This document shows positions 25,801-39,326 of a DNA stretch of 64,000 nucleotides, in pieces. The DNA is from Anthopleura xanthogrammica (lineage: Eukaryota > Cnidaria > Anthozoa > Actiniaria > Actiniidae). Below the pieces are notes generated by a model. The model was given only the letters and a program-made list of their open reading frames with translations. It searched no databases and was not told where the DNA came from. Location of the stretch: the NCBI GenBank assembly GCA_964019055.1, contig OZ025215.1, positions 4,717,001 to 4,781,000 on the forward strand, given 5' to 3'. Position 1 is the first letter of the stretch; each line of letters starts with the position of its first letter. The translations under genes and the position numbers were made by a program.

Positions 25801-28800
25801 TACGGCGTGACCTGTTTGCTGAAACCCCCACTTTTTGCTCATGATAATACCTCTTGAGATAAAAACACGACGTTTTGGCGAAAAAAAATTCGGTTTTGGC
25901 TGAGTAAAGGTGCTTTTTGGTCAAAAAAGCTGTTTTTTGCTGAGAAAATTGGAAATTTGCTGAGAATTTTCTTTTGCTCAAAACACGACGTTTTCACTGC
26001 TAAACGCAAGTTTTGGCCGAGAAAAGCACATTTTGGGTGTCCAAAACACTGTTTTGCTGGAAAAAAAAACTTTTTAGCCCAAAAAACTGAAAAATGGCCA
26101 TTTTGGCTCTCAAAACCAGGTTTTTCGCTTACGGCGTGACCTGTTTGCTGAAACCCCCACTTTTTGCTCATGATAATACCTCTTGAGATAAAAACACGAC
26201 GTTTTGGCGAAAAAAAATTCGGTTTTGGCTGAGTAAAGGTGCTTTTTGGTCAAAAAAGCTGTTTTTTGCTGAGAAAATTGGAAATTTGCTGAGAATTTTC
26301 TTTTGCTCAAAACACGACGTTTTCACTGCTAAACGCAAGTTTTGGCCGAGAAAAGCACATTTTGGGTGTCCAAAACACTGTTTTGCTGGAAAAAAAAACT
26401 TTTTAGCCCAAAAAACTGAAAAATGGCCATTTTGGCTCTCAAAACCAGGTTTTTCGCTTACGGCGTGACCTGTTTGCTGAAACCCCCACTTTTTGCTCAT
26501 GATAATACCTCTTGAGATAAAAACACGACGTTTTGGCGAAAAAAAATTCGGTTTTGGCTGAGTAAAGGTGCTTTTTGGTCAAAAAAGCTGTTTTTTGCTG
26601 AGAAAATTGGAAATTTGCTGAGAATTTTCTTTTGCTCAAAACACGACGTTTTCACTGCTAAACGCAAGTTTTGGCCGAGAAAAGCACATTTTGGGTGTCC
26701 AAAACACTGTTTTGCTGGAAAAAAAAACTTTTTAGCCCAAAAAACTGAAAAATGGCCATTTTGGCTCTCAAAACCAGGTTTTTCGCTTACGGCGTGACCT
26801 GTTTGCTGAAACCCCCACTTTTTGCTCATGATAATACCTCTTGAGATAAAAACACGACGTTTTGGCGAAAAAAAATTCGGTTTTGGCTGAGTAAAGGTGC
26901 TTTTTGGTCAAAAAAGCTGTTTTTTGCTGAGAAAATTGGAAATTTGCTGAGAATTTTCTTTTGCTCAAAACACGACGTTTTCACTGCTAAACGCAAGTTT
27001 TGGCCGAGAAAAGCACATTTTGGGTGTCCAAAACACTGTTTTGCTGGAAAAAAAAACTTTTTAGCCCAAAAAACTGAAAAATGGCCATTTTGGCTCTCAA
27101 AACCAGGTTTTTCGCTTACGGCGTGACCTGTTTGCTGAAACCCCCACTTTTTGCTCATGATAATACCTCTTGAGATAAAAACACGACGTTTTGGCGAAAA
27201 AAAATTCGGTTTTGGCTGAGTAAAGGTGCTTTTTGGTCAAAAAAGCTGTTTTTTGCTGAGAAAATTGGAAATTTGCTGAGAATTTTCTTTTGCTCAAAAC
27301 ACGACGTTTTCACTGCTAAACGCAAGTTTTGGCCGAGAAAAGCACATTTTGGGTGTCCAAAACACTGTTTTGCTGGAAAAAAAAACTTTTTAGCCCAAAA
27401 AACTGAAAAATGGCCATTTTGGCTCTCAAAACCAGGTTTTTCGCTTACGGCGTGACCTGTTTGCTGAAACCCCCACTTTTTGCTCATGATAATACCTCTT
27501 GAGATAAAAACACGACGTTTTGGCGAAAAAAAATTCGGTTTTGGCGGAGTAAAGGTGCTTTTTGGTCAAAAAAGCTGTTTTTTGCTGAGAAAATTGGAAA
27601 TTTGCTGAGAATTTTCTTTTGCTCAAAACACGACGTTTTCACTGCTAAACGCAAGTTTTGGCCGAGAAAAGCACATTTTGGGTGTCCAAAACACTGTTTT
27701 GCTGGAAAAAAAAACTTTTTAGCCCAAAAAACTGAAAAATGGCCATTTTGGCTCTCAAAACCAGGTTTTTCGCTTACGGCGTGACCTGTTTGCTGAAACC
27801 CCCACTTTTTGCTCATGATAATACCTCTTGAGATAAAAACACGACGTTTTGGCGAAAAAAAATTCGGTTTTGGCTGAGTAAAGGTGCTTTTTGGTCAAAA
27901 AAGCTGTTTTTTGCTGAGAAAATTGGAAATTTGCTGAGAATTTTCTTTTGCTCAAAACACGACGTTTTCACTGCTAAACGCAAGTTTTGGCCGAGAAAAG
28001 CACATTTTGGGTGTCCAAAACACTGTTTTGCTGGAAAAAAAAACTTTTTAGCCCAAAAAACTGAAAAATGGCCATTTTGGCTCTCAAAACCAGGTTTTTC
28101 GCTTACGGCGTGACCTGTTTGCTGAAACCCCCACTTTTTGCTCATGATAATACCTCTTGAGATAAAAACACGACGTTTTGGCGAAAAAAAATTCGGTTTT
28201 GGCGGAGTAAAGGTGCTTTTTGGTCAAAAAAGCTGTTTTTTGCTGAGAAAATTGGAAATTTGCTGAGAATTTTCTTTTGCTCAAAACACGACGTTTTCAC
28301 TGCTAAACGCAAGTTTTGGCCGAGAAAAGCACATTTTGGGTGTCCAAAACACTGTTTTGCTGGAAAAAAAAACTTTTTAGCCCAAAAAACTGAAAAATGG
28401 CCATTTTGGCTCTCAAAACCAGGTTTTTCGCTTACGGCGTGACCTGTTTGCTGAAACCCCCACTTTTTGCTCATGATAATACCTCTTGAGATAAAAACAC
28501 GACGTTTTGGCGAAAAAAAATTCGGTTTTGGCTGAGTAAAGGTGCTTTTTGGTCAAAAAAGCTGTTTTTTGCTGAGAAAATTGGAAATTTGCTGAGAATT
28601 TTCTTTTGCTCAAAACACGACGTTTTCACTGCTAAACGCAAGTTTTGGCCGAGAAAAGCACATTTTGGGTGTCCAAAACACTGTTTTGCTGGAAAAAAAA
28701 ACTTTTTAGCCCAAAAAACTGAAAAATGGCCATTTTGGCTCTCAAAACCAGGTTTTTCGCTTACGGCGTGACCTGTTTGCTGAAACCCCCACTTTTTGCT

Positions 28801-31800
28801 CATGATAATACCTCTTGAGATAAAAACACGACGTTTTGGCGAAAAAAAATTCGGTTTTGGCTGAGTAAAGGTGCTTTTTGGTCAAAAAAGCTGTTTTTTG
28901 CTGAGAAAATTGGAAATTTGCTGAGAATTTTCTTTTGCTCAAAACACGACGTTTTCACTGCTAAACGCAAGTTTTGGCCGAGAAAAGCACATTTTGGGTG
29001 TCCAAAACACTGTTTTGCTGGAAAAAAAAACTTTTTAGCCCAAAAAACTGAAAAATGGCCATTTTGGCTCTCAAAACCAGGTTTTTCGCTTACGGCGTGA
29101 CCTGTTTGCTGAAACCCCCACTTTTTGCTCATGATAATACCTCTTGAGATAAAAACACGACGTTTTGGCGAAAAAAAATTCGGTTTTGGCTGAGTAAAGG
29201 TGCTTTTTGGTCAAAAAAGCTGTTTTTTGCTGAGAAAATTGGAAATTTGCTGAGAATTTTCTTTTGCTCAAAACACGACGTTTTCACTGCTAAACGCAAG
29301 TTTTGGCCGAGAAAAGCACATTTTGGGTGTCCAAAACACTGTTTTGCTGGAAAAAAAAATTTTTTAGCCCAAAAAACTGAAAAATGGCCATTTTGGCTCT
29401 CAAAACCAGGTTTTTCGCTTACGGCGTGACCTGTTTGCTGAAACCCCCACTTTTTGCTCATGATAATACCTCTTGAGATAAAAACACGACGTTTTGGCGA
29501 AAAAAAATTCGGTTTTGGCTGAGTAAAGGTGCTTTTTGGTCAAAAAAGCTGTTTTTTGCTGAGAAAATTGGAAATTTGCTGAGAATTTTCTTTTGCTCAA
29601 AACACGACGTTTTCACTGCTAAACGCAAGTTTTGGCCGAGAAAAGCACATTTTGGGTGTCCAAAACACTGTTTTGCTGGAAAAAAAAACTTTTTAGCCCA
29701 AAAAACTGAAAAATGGCCATTTTGGCTCTCAAAACCAGGTTTTTCGCTTACGGCGTGACCTGTTTGCTGAACCTCCACTTTTTGCTCATGATAATACCTC
29801 TTGAGATAAAAACACGACGTTTTGGCGAAAAAAATTCGGTTTTGGCTGAGTAAAGGTGCTTTTTGGTCAAAAAAGCTGTTTTTTGCTGAGAAAATTGGAA
29901 ATTTGCTGAGAATTTTCTTTTGCTCAAAGCACGACGTTTTCACTGCTAAACGCAAGTTTTGGCCGAGAAAAGCACATTTTGGGTGTCCAAAACACTGTTT
30001 TGCTGGAAAAAAAAACTTTTTAGCCCAAAAAACTGAAAAATGGCCATTTTGGCTCTCAAAACCAGGTTTTTCGCTTACGGCGTGACCTGTTTGCTGAAAC
30101 CCCCACTTTTTGCTCATGATAATACCTCTTGAGATAAAAACACGACGTTTTGGCGAAAAAAAATTCGGTTTTGGCTGAGTAAAGGTGCTTTTTGGTCAAA
30201 AAAGCTGTTTTTTGCTGAGAAAATTGGAAATTTGCTGAGAATTTTCTTTTGCTCAAAACACGACGTTTTCACTGCTAAACGCAAGTTTTGGCCGAGAAAA
30301 GCACATTTTGGGTGTCCAAAACACTGTTTTGCTGGGGAAAAAAACTTTTTAGCCCAAAAAACTGAAAAATGGCCATTTTGGCTCTCAAAACCAGGTTTTT
30401 CGCTTACGGCGTGACCTGTTTGCTGAAACCCCCACTTTTTGCTCATGATAATACCTCTTGAGATAAAAACACGACGTTTTGGCGAAAAAAAATTCGGTTT
30501 TGGCTGAGTAAAGGTGCTTTTTGGTCAAAAAAGCTGTTTTTTGCTGAGAAAATTGGAAATTTGCTGAGAATTTTCTTTTGCTCAAAACACGACGTTTTCA
30601 CTGCTAAACGCAAGTTTTGGCCGAGAAAAGCACATTTTGGGTGTCCAAAACACTGTTTTGCTGGAAAAAAAAACTTTTTAGCCCAAAAAACTGAAAAATG
30701 GCCATTTTGGCTCTCAAAACCAGGTTTTTCGCTTACGGCGTGACCTGTTTGCTGAAACCCCCACTTTTTGCTCATGATAATACCTCTTGAGATAAAAACA
30801 CGACGTTTTGGCGAAAAAAAATTCGGTTTTGGCTGAGTAAAGGTGCTTTTTGGTCAAAAAAGCTGTTTTTTGCTGAGAAAAATTGGAAATTTGCTGAGAA
30901 TTTTCTTTTGCTCAAAACACGACGTTTTCACTGCTAAACGCAAGTTTTGGCCGAGAAAAGCACATTTTGGGTGTCCAAAACACTGTTTTGCTGGAAAAAA
31001 AAACTTTTTAGCCCAAAAAACTGAAAAATGGCCATTTTGGCTCTCAAAACCAGGTTTTTCGCTTACGGCGTGACCTGTTTGCTGAAACCCCCACTTTTTG
31101 CTCATGATAATACCTCTTGAGATAAAAACACGACGTTTTGGCGAAAAAAAATTCGGTTTTGGCTGAGTAAAGGTGCTTTTTGGTCAAAAAAGCTGTTTTT
31201 TGCTGAGAAAATTGGAAATTTGCTGAGAATTTTCTTTTGCTCAAAACACGACGTTTTCACTGCTAAACGCAAGTTTTGGCCGAGAAAAGCAATTTTGGGT
31301 GTCCAAAACACTGTTTTGCTGGAAAAAAAAACTTTTTAGCCCAAAAAACTGAAAAATGGCCATTTTGGCTCTCAAAACCAGGTTTTTCGCTTACGGCGTG
31401 ACCTGTTTGCTGAAACCCCCACTTTTTGCTCATGATAATACCTCTTGAGATAAAAACACGACGTTTTGGCGAAAAAAAATTCGGTTTTGGCTGAGTAAAG
31501 GTGCTTTTTGGTCAAAAAAGCTGTTTTTTGCTGAGAAAATTGGAAATTTGCTGAGAATTTTCTTTTGCTCAAAACACGACGTTTTCACTGCTAAACGCAA
31601 GTTTTGGCCGAGAAAAGCACATTTTGGGTGTCCAAAACACTGTTTTGCTGGAAAAAAAAACTTTTTAGCCCAAAAAACTGAAAAATGGCCATTTTGGCTC
31701 TCAAAACCAGGTTTTTCGCTTACGGCGTGACCTGTTTGCTGAAACCCCCACTTTTTGCTCATGATAATACCTCTTGAGATAAAAACACGACGTTTTGGCG

Positions 31801-34333
31801 AAAAAAAATTCGGTTTTGGCTGAGTAAAGGTGCTTTTTGGTCAAAAAAGCTGTTTTTTGCTGAGAAAATTGGAAATTTGCTGAGAATTTTCTTTTGCTCA
31901 AAACACGACGTTTTCACTGCTAAACGCAAGTTTTGGCCGAGAAAAGCACATTTTGGGTGTCCAAAACACTGTTTTGCTGGAAAAAAAACTTTTTAGCCCA
32001 AAAAACTGAAAAATGGCCATTTTGGCTCTCAAACCAGGTTTTTCGCTTACGGCGTGACCTGTTTGCTGAAACCCCCACTTTTTGCTCATGATAATACCTC
32101 TTGAGATAAAAACACGACGTTTTGGCGAAAAAAAATTCGGTTTTGGCTGAGTAAAGGTGCTTTTTGGTCAAAAAAGCTGTTTTTTGCTGAGAAAATTGGA
32201 AATTTGCTGAGAATTTTCTTTTGCTCAAAACACGACGTTTTCACTGCTAAACGCAAGTTTTGGCCGAGAAAAGCACATTTTGGGTGTCCAAAACACTGTT
32301 TTGCTGGAAAAAAAAACTTTTTAGCCCAAAAAACTGAAAAATGGCCATTTTGGCTCTCAAAACCAGGTTTTTCGCTTACGGCGTGACCTGTTTGCTGAAA
32401 CCCCCACTTTTTGCTCATGATAATACCTCTTGAGATAAAAACACGACGTTTTGGCAAAAACAAATTCGGTTTTGGCTGAGTAAAGGTGCTTTTTGGTCAA
32501 AAAAGCTGTTTTTTGCTGAGAAAATTGGAAATTTGCTGAGAATTTTCTTTTTCTCAAAACACGACGTTTTCACTGCTAAACGCAAGTTTTGGCCGAGAAA
32601 AGCACATTTTGGGTGTCCAAAACACTGTTTTGCTGGAAAAAAAAACTTTTTAGCCCAAAAAACTGAAAAATGGCCATTTTGGCTCTCAAAACCAGGTTTT
32701 TCGCTTACGGCGTGACCTGTTTGCTGAAACCCCCACTTTTTGCTCATGATAATACCTCTTGAGATAAAAACACGACGTTTTGGCGAAAAAAAATTCGGTT
32801 TTGGCTGAGTAAAGGTGCTTTTTGGTCAAAAAAGCTGTTTTTTGCTGAGAAAATTGGAAATTTGCTGAGAATTTTCTTTTGCTCAAAACACGACGTTTTC
32901 ACTGCTAAACGCAAGTTTTGGCCGAGAAAAGCACATTTTGGGTGTCCAAAACACTGTTTTGCTGGAAAAAAAAAACTTTTTAGCCCAAAAAACTGAAAAA
33001 TGGCCATTTTGGCTCTCAAAACCAGGTTTTTCGCTTACGGCGTGACCTGTTTGCTGAAACCCCCACTTTTTGCTCATGATAATACCTCTTGAGATAAAAA
33101 CACGACGTTTTGGCGAAAAAAAATTCGGTTTTGGCTGAGTAAAGGTGCTTTTTGGTCAAAAAAGCTGTTTTTTGCTGAGAAAATTGGAAATTTGCTGAGA
33201 ATTTTCTTTTGCTCAAAACACGACATTTTCACTGCTAAACGCAAGTTTTGGCCGAGAAAAGCACATTTTGGGTGTCCAAAACACTGTTTTGCTGGAAAAA
33301 AAAAACTTTTTAGCCCAAAAAACTGAAAAATGGCCATTTTGGCTCTCAAAACCAGGTTTTTCGCTTACGGCGTGACCTGTTTGCTGAAACCCCCACTTTT
33401 TGCTCATGATAATACCTCTTGAGATAAAAACACGACGTTTTGGCGAAAAAAAATTCGGTTTTGGCTGAGTAAAGGTGCTTTTTGGTCAAAAAAGCTGTTT
33501 TTTGCTGAGAAAATTGGAAATTTGCTGAGAATTTTCTTTTGCTCAAAACACGACGTTTTCACTGCTAAACGCAAGTTTTGGCCGAGAAAAGCACATTTTG
33601 GGTGTCCAAAACACTGTTTTGCTGGAAAAAAAAAACTTTTTAGCCCAAAAAACTGAAAAATGGCCATTTTGGCTCTCAAAACCAGGTTTTTCGCTTACGG
33701 CGTGACCTGTTTGCTGAAACCCCCACTTTTTGCTCATGATAATACCTCTTGAGATAAAACCACGACGTTTTGGCAAAAACAAATTCGGTTTTGGCTGAGT
33801 AAAGGTGCTTTTTGGTCAAAAAAGCTGTTTTTTGCTGAGAAAATTGGAAATTTGCTGAGAATTTTCTTTTTCTCAAAACACGACGTTTTCACTGCTAAAC
33901 GCAAGTTTTGGCCGAGAAAAGCACATTTTGGGTGTCCAAAACACTGTTTTGCTGGAAAAAAAAACTTTTTAGCCCAAAAAACTGAAAAATGGCCATTTTG
34001 GCTCTCAAAACCAGGTTTTTCGCTTACGGCGTGACCTGTTTGCTGAAACCCCCACTTTTTGCTCATGATAATACCTCTTGAGATAAAAACACGACGTTTT
34101 GGCGAAAAAAAATTCGGTTTTGGCTGAGTAAAGGTGCTTTTTGGTCAAAAAAGCTGTTTTTTGCTGAGAAAATTGGAAATTTGCTGAGAATTTTCTTTTG
34201 CTCAAAACACGACGTTTTCACTGCTAAACGCAAGTTTTGGCCGAGAAAAGCACATTTTGGGTGTCCAAAACACTGTTTTGCTGGAAAAAAAAACTTTTTA
34301 GCCCAAAAAACTGAAAAATGGCCATTTTGGCTC

Positions 34334-37300
34334 TCAAAACCAGGTTTTTCGCTTACGGCGTGACCTGTTTGCTGAAACCCCCACTTTTTGCTCATGATAA
34401 TACCTCTTGAGATAAAAACACGACGTTTTGGCGAAAAAAAATTCGGTTTTGGCTGAGTAAGGTGCTTTTTGGTCAAAAAAGCTGTTTTTTGCTGAGAAAA
34501 TTGGAAATTTGCTGAGAATTTTCTTTTGCTCAAAACACGACGTTTTCACTGCTAAACGCAAGTTTTGGCCGAGAAAAGCACATTTTGGGTGTCCAAAACA
34601 CTGTTTTGCTGGAAAAAAAAACTTTTTAGCCCAAAAAACTGAAAAATGGCCATTTTGGCTCTCAAAACCAGGTTTTTCGCTTACGGCGTGACCTGTTTGC
34701 TGAAACCCCCACTTTTTGCTCATGATAATACCTCTTGAGATAAAAACACGACGTTTTGGCAAAAACAAATTCGGTTTTGGCTGAGTAAAGGTGCTTTTTG
34801 GTCAAAAAAGCTGTTTTTTGCTGAGAAAATTGGAAATTTGCTGAGAATTTTCTTTTTCTCAAAACACGACGTTTTCACTGCTAAACGCAAGTTTTGGCCG
34901 AGAAAAGCACATTTTGGGTGTCCAAAACACTGTTTTGCTGGAAAAAAAAACTTTTTAGCCCAAAAAACTGAAAAATGGCCATTTTGGCTCTCAAAACCAG
35001 GTTTTTCGCTTACGGCGTGACCTGTTTGCTGAAACCCCCACTTTTTGCTCATGATAATACCTCTTGAGATAAAAACACGACGTTTTGGCGAAAAAAAATT
35101 CGGTTTTGGCTGAGTAAAGGTGCTTTTTGGTCAAAAAAGCTGTTTTTTGCTGAGAAAATTGGAAATTTGCTGAGAATTTTCTTTTGCTCAAAACACGACG
35201 TTTTCACTGCTAAACGCAAGTTTTGGCCGAGAAAAGCACATTTTGGGTGTCCAAAACACTGTTTTGCTGGAAAAAAAAACTTTTTAGCCCAAAAAACTGA
35301 AAAATGGCCATTTTGGCTCTCAAAACCAGGTTTTTCGCTTACGGCGTGACCTGTTTGCTGAAACCCCCACTTTTTGCTCATGATAATACCTCTTGAGATA
35401 AAAACACGACGTTTTGGCGAAAAAAAATTCGGTTTTGGCTGAGTAAGGTGCTTTTTGGTCAAAAAAGCTGTTTTTTGCTGAGAAAATTGGAAATTTGCTG
35501 AGAATTTTCTTTGGCTCAAAACACGACGTTTTCACTGCTAAACGCAAGTTTTGGCCGAGAAAAGCACATTTTGGGTGTCCAAAACACTGTTTTGCTGGAA
35601 AAAAAAACTTTTTAGCCCAAAAAACTGAAAAATGGCCATTTTGGCTCTCAAAACCAGGTTTTTCGCTTACGGCGTCACCTGTTTGCTGAAACCCCCACGT
35701 TTTGCTCATGATAATACCTCTTGAGATAAAAACACGACGTTTTGGCGAAAAAAAATTCGGTTTTGGCTGAGTAAAGGTGCTTTTTGGTCAAAAAAGCTGT
35801 TTTTTGCTGAGAAAATTGGAAATTTGCTGAGAATTTTCTTTTGCTCAAAACACGACGTTTTCACTGCTAAACGCAAGTTTTGGCCGAAAAAAGCACATTT
35901 TGGGTGTCCAAAACACTGTTTTGCTGGAAAAAAAAACTTTTTAGCCCAAAAAACTGAAAAATGGCCATTTTGGCTCTCAAAACCAGGTTTTTCGCTTACG
36001 GTGTGACCTGTTTGCTGAAACCCCCACTTTTTGCTCATGATTATACCTCTTGAGATAAAAACACGACGTTTTGGCGAAAAAAAATTCGGTTTTGGCTGAG
36101 TAAAGGTGCTTTTTGGTCAAAAAAGCTGTTTTTTGCTGAGAAAATTGGAAATTTGCTGAGTATTTTGTTTTGCTCAAAACACGACGTTTTTACTGCTAAA
36201 CGCAAGTTTTGGCCGAGAAAAGCACATTTTGGGTGTCCAAAACACTGTTTTGCTGGGAAAAACAACTTTTTAGCCCAAAAAACTGAAAAATGGCCATTTT
36301 GGCTCTCAAAACCAGGTTTTTCGCTTACGGCGTGACCTGTTTGCTGAAACCCCCACTTTTTGCTCATGATAATACCTCTTGAGATAAAAACACGACGTTT
36401 TGGCGAAAAAAAATTCGGTTTTGGCTGAGTAAAGGTGCTTTTTGGTCAAAAAAGCTGTTTTTTGCTGAGAACATTGGAAATTTGCTGAGAATTTTCTTTG
36501 GCTCAAAACACGACGTTTTCACTGCTAAACGCAAGTTTTGGCCGAGAAAAGCACATTTTGGGTGTCCAAAACACTGTTTTGCTGGAAAAAAAAACTTTTT
36601 AGCCCAAAAAACTGAAAAATGGCCATTTTGGCTCTCAAAACCAGGTTTTTCGCTTACGGTGTGACCTGTTTGCTGAAACCCCCACTTTTTGCTCATGATT
36701 ATACCTCTTGAGATAAAAACACGACGTTTTGGCGAAAAAAAATTCGGTTTTGGCTGAGTAAAGGTGCTTTTTGGTCAAAAAAGCTGTTTTTTGCTGAGAA
36801 AATTGGAAATTTGCTGAGTATTTTGTTTTGCTCAAAACACGACGTTTTTACTGCTAAACGCAAGTTTTGGCCGAGAAAAGCACATTTTGGGTGTCCAAAA
36901 CACTGTTTTGCTGGGAAAAACAACTTTTTAGCCCAAAAAACTGAAAAATGGCCATTTTGGCTCTCAAAACCAGGTTTTTCGCTTACGGCGTGACCTGTTT
37001 GCTGAAACCCCCACTTTTTGCTCATGATAATACCTCTTGAGATAAAAACACGACGTTTTGGCGAAAAAAAATTCGGTTTTGGCTGAGTAAAGGTGCTTTT
37101 TGGTCAAAAAAGCTGTTTTTTGCTGAGAACATTGGAAATTTGCTGAGAATTTTCTTTGGCTCAAAACACGACGTTTTCACTGCTAAACGCAAGTTTTGGC
37201 CGAGAAAAGCACATTTTGGGTGTCCAAAACACTGTTTTGCTGGAAAAAAAAACTTTTTAGCCCAAAAAACTGAAAAATGGCCATTTTGGCTCTCAAAACC

Positions 37301-38667
37301 AGGTTTTTCGCTTACGGCGTCACCTGTTTGCTGAAACCCCCACGTTTTGCTCATGATAATACCTCTTGAGATAAAAACACGACGTTTTGGCGAAAAAAAA
37401 TTCGGTTTTGGCTGAGTAAAGGTGCTTTTTGGTCAAAAAAGCTGTTTTTTGCTGAGAAAATTGGAAATTTGCTGAGAATTTTCTTTTGCTCAAAACACGA
37501 CGTTTTCACTGCTAAACGCAAGTTTTGGCCGAGAAAAGCACATTTTGGGTGTCCAAAACACTGTTTTGCTGGAAAAAAAAACTTTTTAGCCCAAAAAACT
37601 GAAAAATGGCCATTTTGGCTCTCAAAACCAGGTTTTTCGCTTACGGTGTGACCTGTTTGCTGAAACCCCCACTTTTTGCTCATGATTATACCTCTTGAGA
37701 TAAAAACACGACGTTTTGGCGAAAAAAAATTCGGTTTTGGCTGAGTAAAGGTGCTTTTTGGTCAAAAAAGCTGTTTTTTGCTGAGAAAATTGGAAATTTG
37801 CTGAGTATTTTGTTTTGCTCAAAACACGACGTTTTTACTGCTAAACGCAAGTTTTGGCCGAGAAAAGCACATTTTGGGTGTTCAAAATACTGTTTTGCTG
37901 GAAAAAAAAACTTTTTAGCCCAAAAAACTGAAAAATGGCCATTTTGGCTCTCAAAACCAGGTTTTTCGCTTACGGCGTGACCTGTTTGCTGAAACCCCCA
38001 CTTTTTGCTCATGATAATACCTCTTGAGATAAAAACACGACGTTTTGGCGAAAAAAAATTCGGTTTTGGCTGAGTAAAGGTGCTTTTTGGTCAAAAAAGC
38101 TGTTTTTTGCTGAGAAAATTGGAAATTTGCTGAGAATTTTCTTTTGCTCAAAACACGACGTTTTCACTGCTAAACGCAAGTTTTGGCCGAGAAAAGCACA
38201 TTTTGGGTGTCCAAAACACTGTTTTGCTGGGAAAAAAAACTTTTTAGCCCAAAAAACTGAAAAATGGCCATTTTGGCTCTCAAAACCAGGTTTTTCGCTT
38301 ACGGCGTGACCTGTTTGCTGAAACCCCCACTTTTTGCTCATGATAATACCTCTTGAGATAAAAACACGACGTTTTGGCGAAAAAAAAATTCGCTTTTGGC
38401 TGAGTAAAGGTGCTTTTTGGTCAAAAAAGCTGTTTTTTGCTGAGAAAATTTGAAATTTGCTGAGTATTTTGTTTTGCTCAAAACACGACGTTTTTACTGC
38501 TAAACGTGAGTTTTGGCCGAGAAATGCACATTTTGGGTGTCCAAAACACTGTTTTGCTGGAAAAAAAAACTTTTTAGCCCAAAAAACTGAAAAATGGCCA
38601 TTTTGGCTCTCAAAACCAGGTTTTTCGCTTACGGCGTGACCTGTTTGCTGAAACCCCCACTTTTTGC
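34334..38667. repeat. Higher-order satellite block, copy A
   Basis: Here individual 329-bp units carry diagnostic variants in a fixed order: 'ggcaaaaacaaa' (34,758), a one-base deletion 'gagtaaggtg' (about 35,440), 'tttggctc' (35,511), 'ggcgtcacct' (35,671 and 37,316), 'catgattatacc' (36,037, 36,695, 37,682), 'ttcaaaatac' (37,880) and 'aaacgtgag' (38,503). The same series recurs in copy B at offset 4,935 (15 units), changing to 4,277 (13 units) downstream. Copy A holds an extra local duplication of two units (36,041-36,698 repeated at 36,699-37,356, shift 658). Confidence 0.85.
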
Positions 38668-39326
38668 TCATGATAATACCTCTTGAGATAAAAACACGAC
38701 GTTTTGGCGAAAAAAAATTCGGTTTTGGCTGAGTAAAGGTGCTTTTTGGTCAAAAAAGCTGTTTTTTGCTGAGAAAATTGGAAATTTGCTGAGAATTTTC
38801 TTTTGCTCAAAACACGACGTTTTCACTGCTAAACGCAAGTTTTGGCCGAGAAAAGCACATTTTGGGTGTCCAAAACACTGTTTTGCTGGGAAAAAAAACT
38901 TTTTAGCCCAAAAAACTGAAAAATGGCCATTTTGGCTCTCAAAACCAGGTTTTTCGCTTACGGCGTGACCTGTTTGCTGAAACCCCCACTTTTTGCTCAT
39001 GATAATACCTCTTGAGATAAAAACACGACGTTTTGGCGAAAAAAAAATTCGCTTTTGGCTGAGTAAAGGTGCTTTTTGGTCAAAAAAGCTGTTTTTTGCT
39101 GAGAAAATTTGAAATTTGCTGAGTATTTTGTTTTGCTCAAAACACGACGTTTTTACTGCTAAACGTGAGTTTTGGCCGAGAAATGCACATTTTGGGTGTC
39201 CAAAACACTGTTTTGCTGGAAAAAAAAACTTTTTAGCCCAAAAAACTGAAAAATGGCCATTTTGGCTCTCAAAACCAGGTTTTTCGCTTACGGCGTGACC
39301 TGTTTGCTGAAACCCCCACTTTTTGC
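38009..39326. repeat. Tandem duplication of a two-unit satellite segment (659-bp period)
   Basis: The segment 38,009-38,667 (one 'gggaaaaaaaac' unit plus one 'aaacgtgag' unit with an extra A before 'ttcgc') is repeated directly at 38,668-39,326. All its private variants are shared at a shift of 659, which is 329 plus 330. Only one copy of this dimer is present in the second higher-order block (42,286-42,944). The extra copy in the first block is therefore either a later gain there or was lost from the second. Confidence 0.85.

Noticed and set aside
29458..30117. 219-residue minus-strand frame, and similar long frames at 38,009-38,671 and 38,668-39,468
   Set aside because: They are satellite units joined in frame by a chance indel, not a distinct gene.
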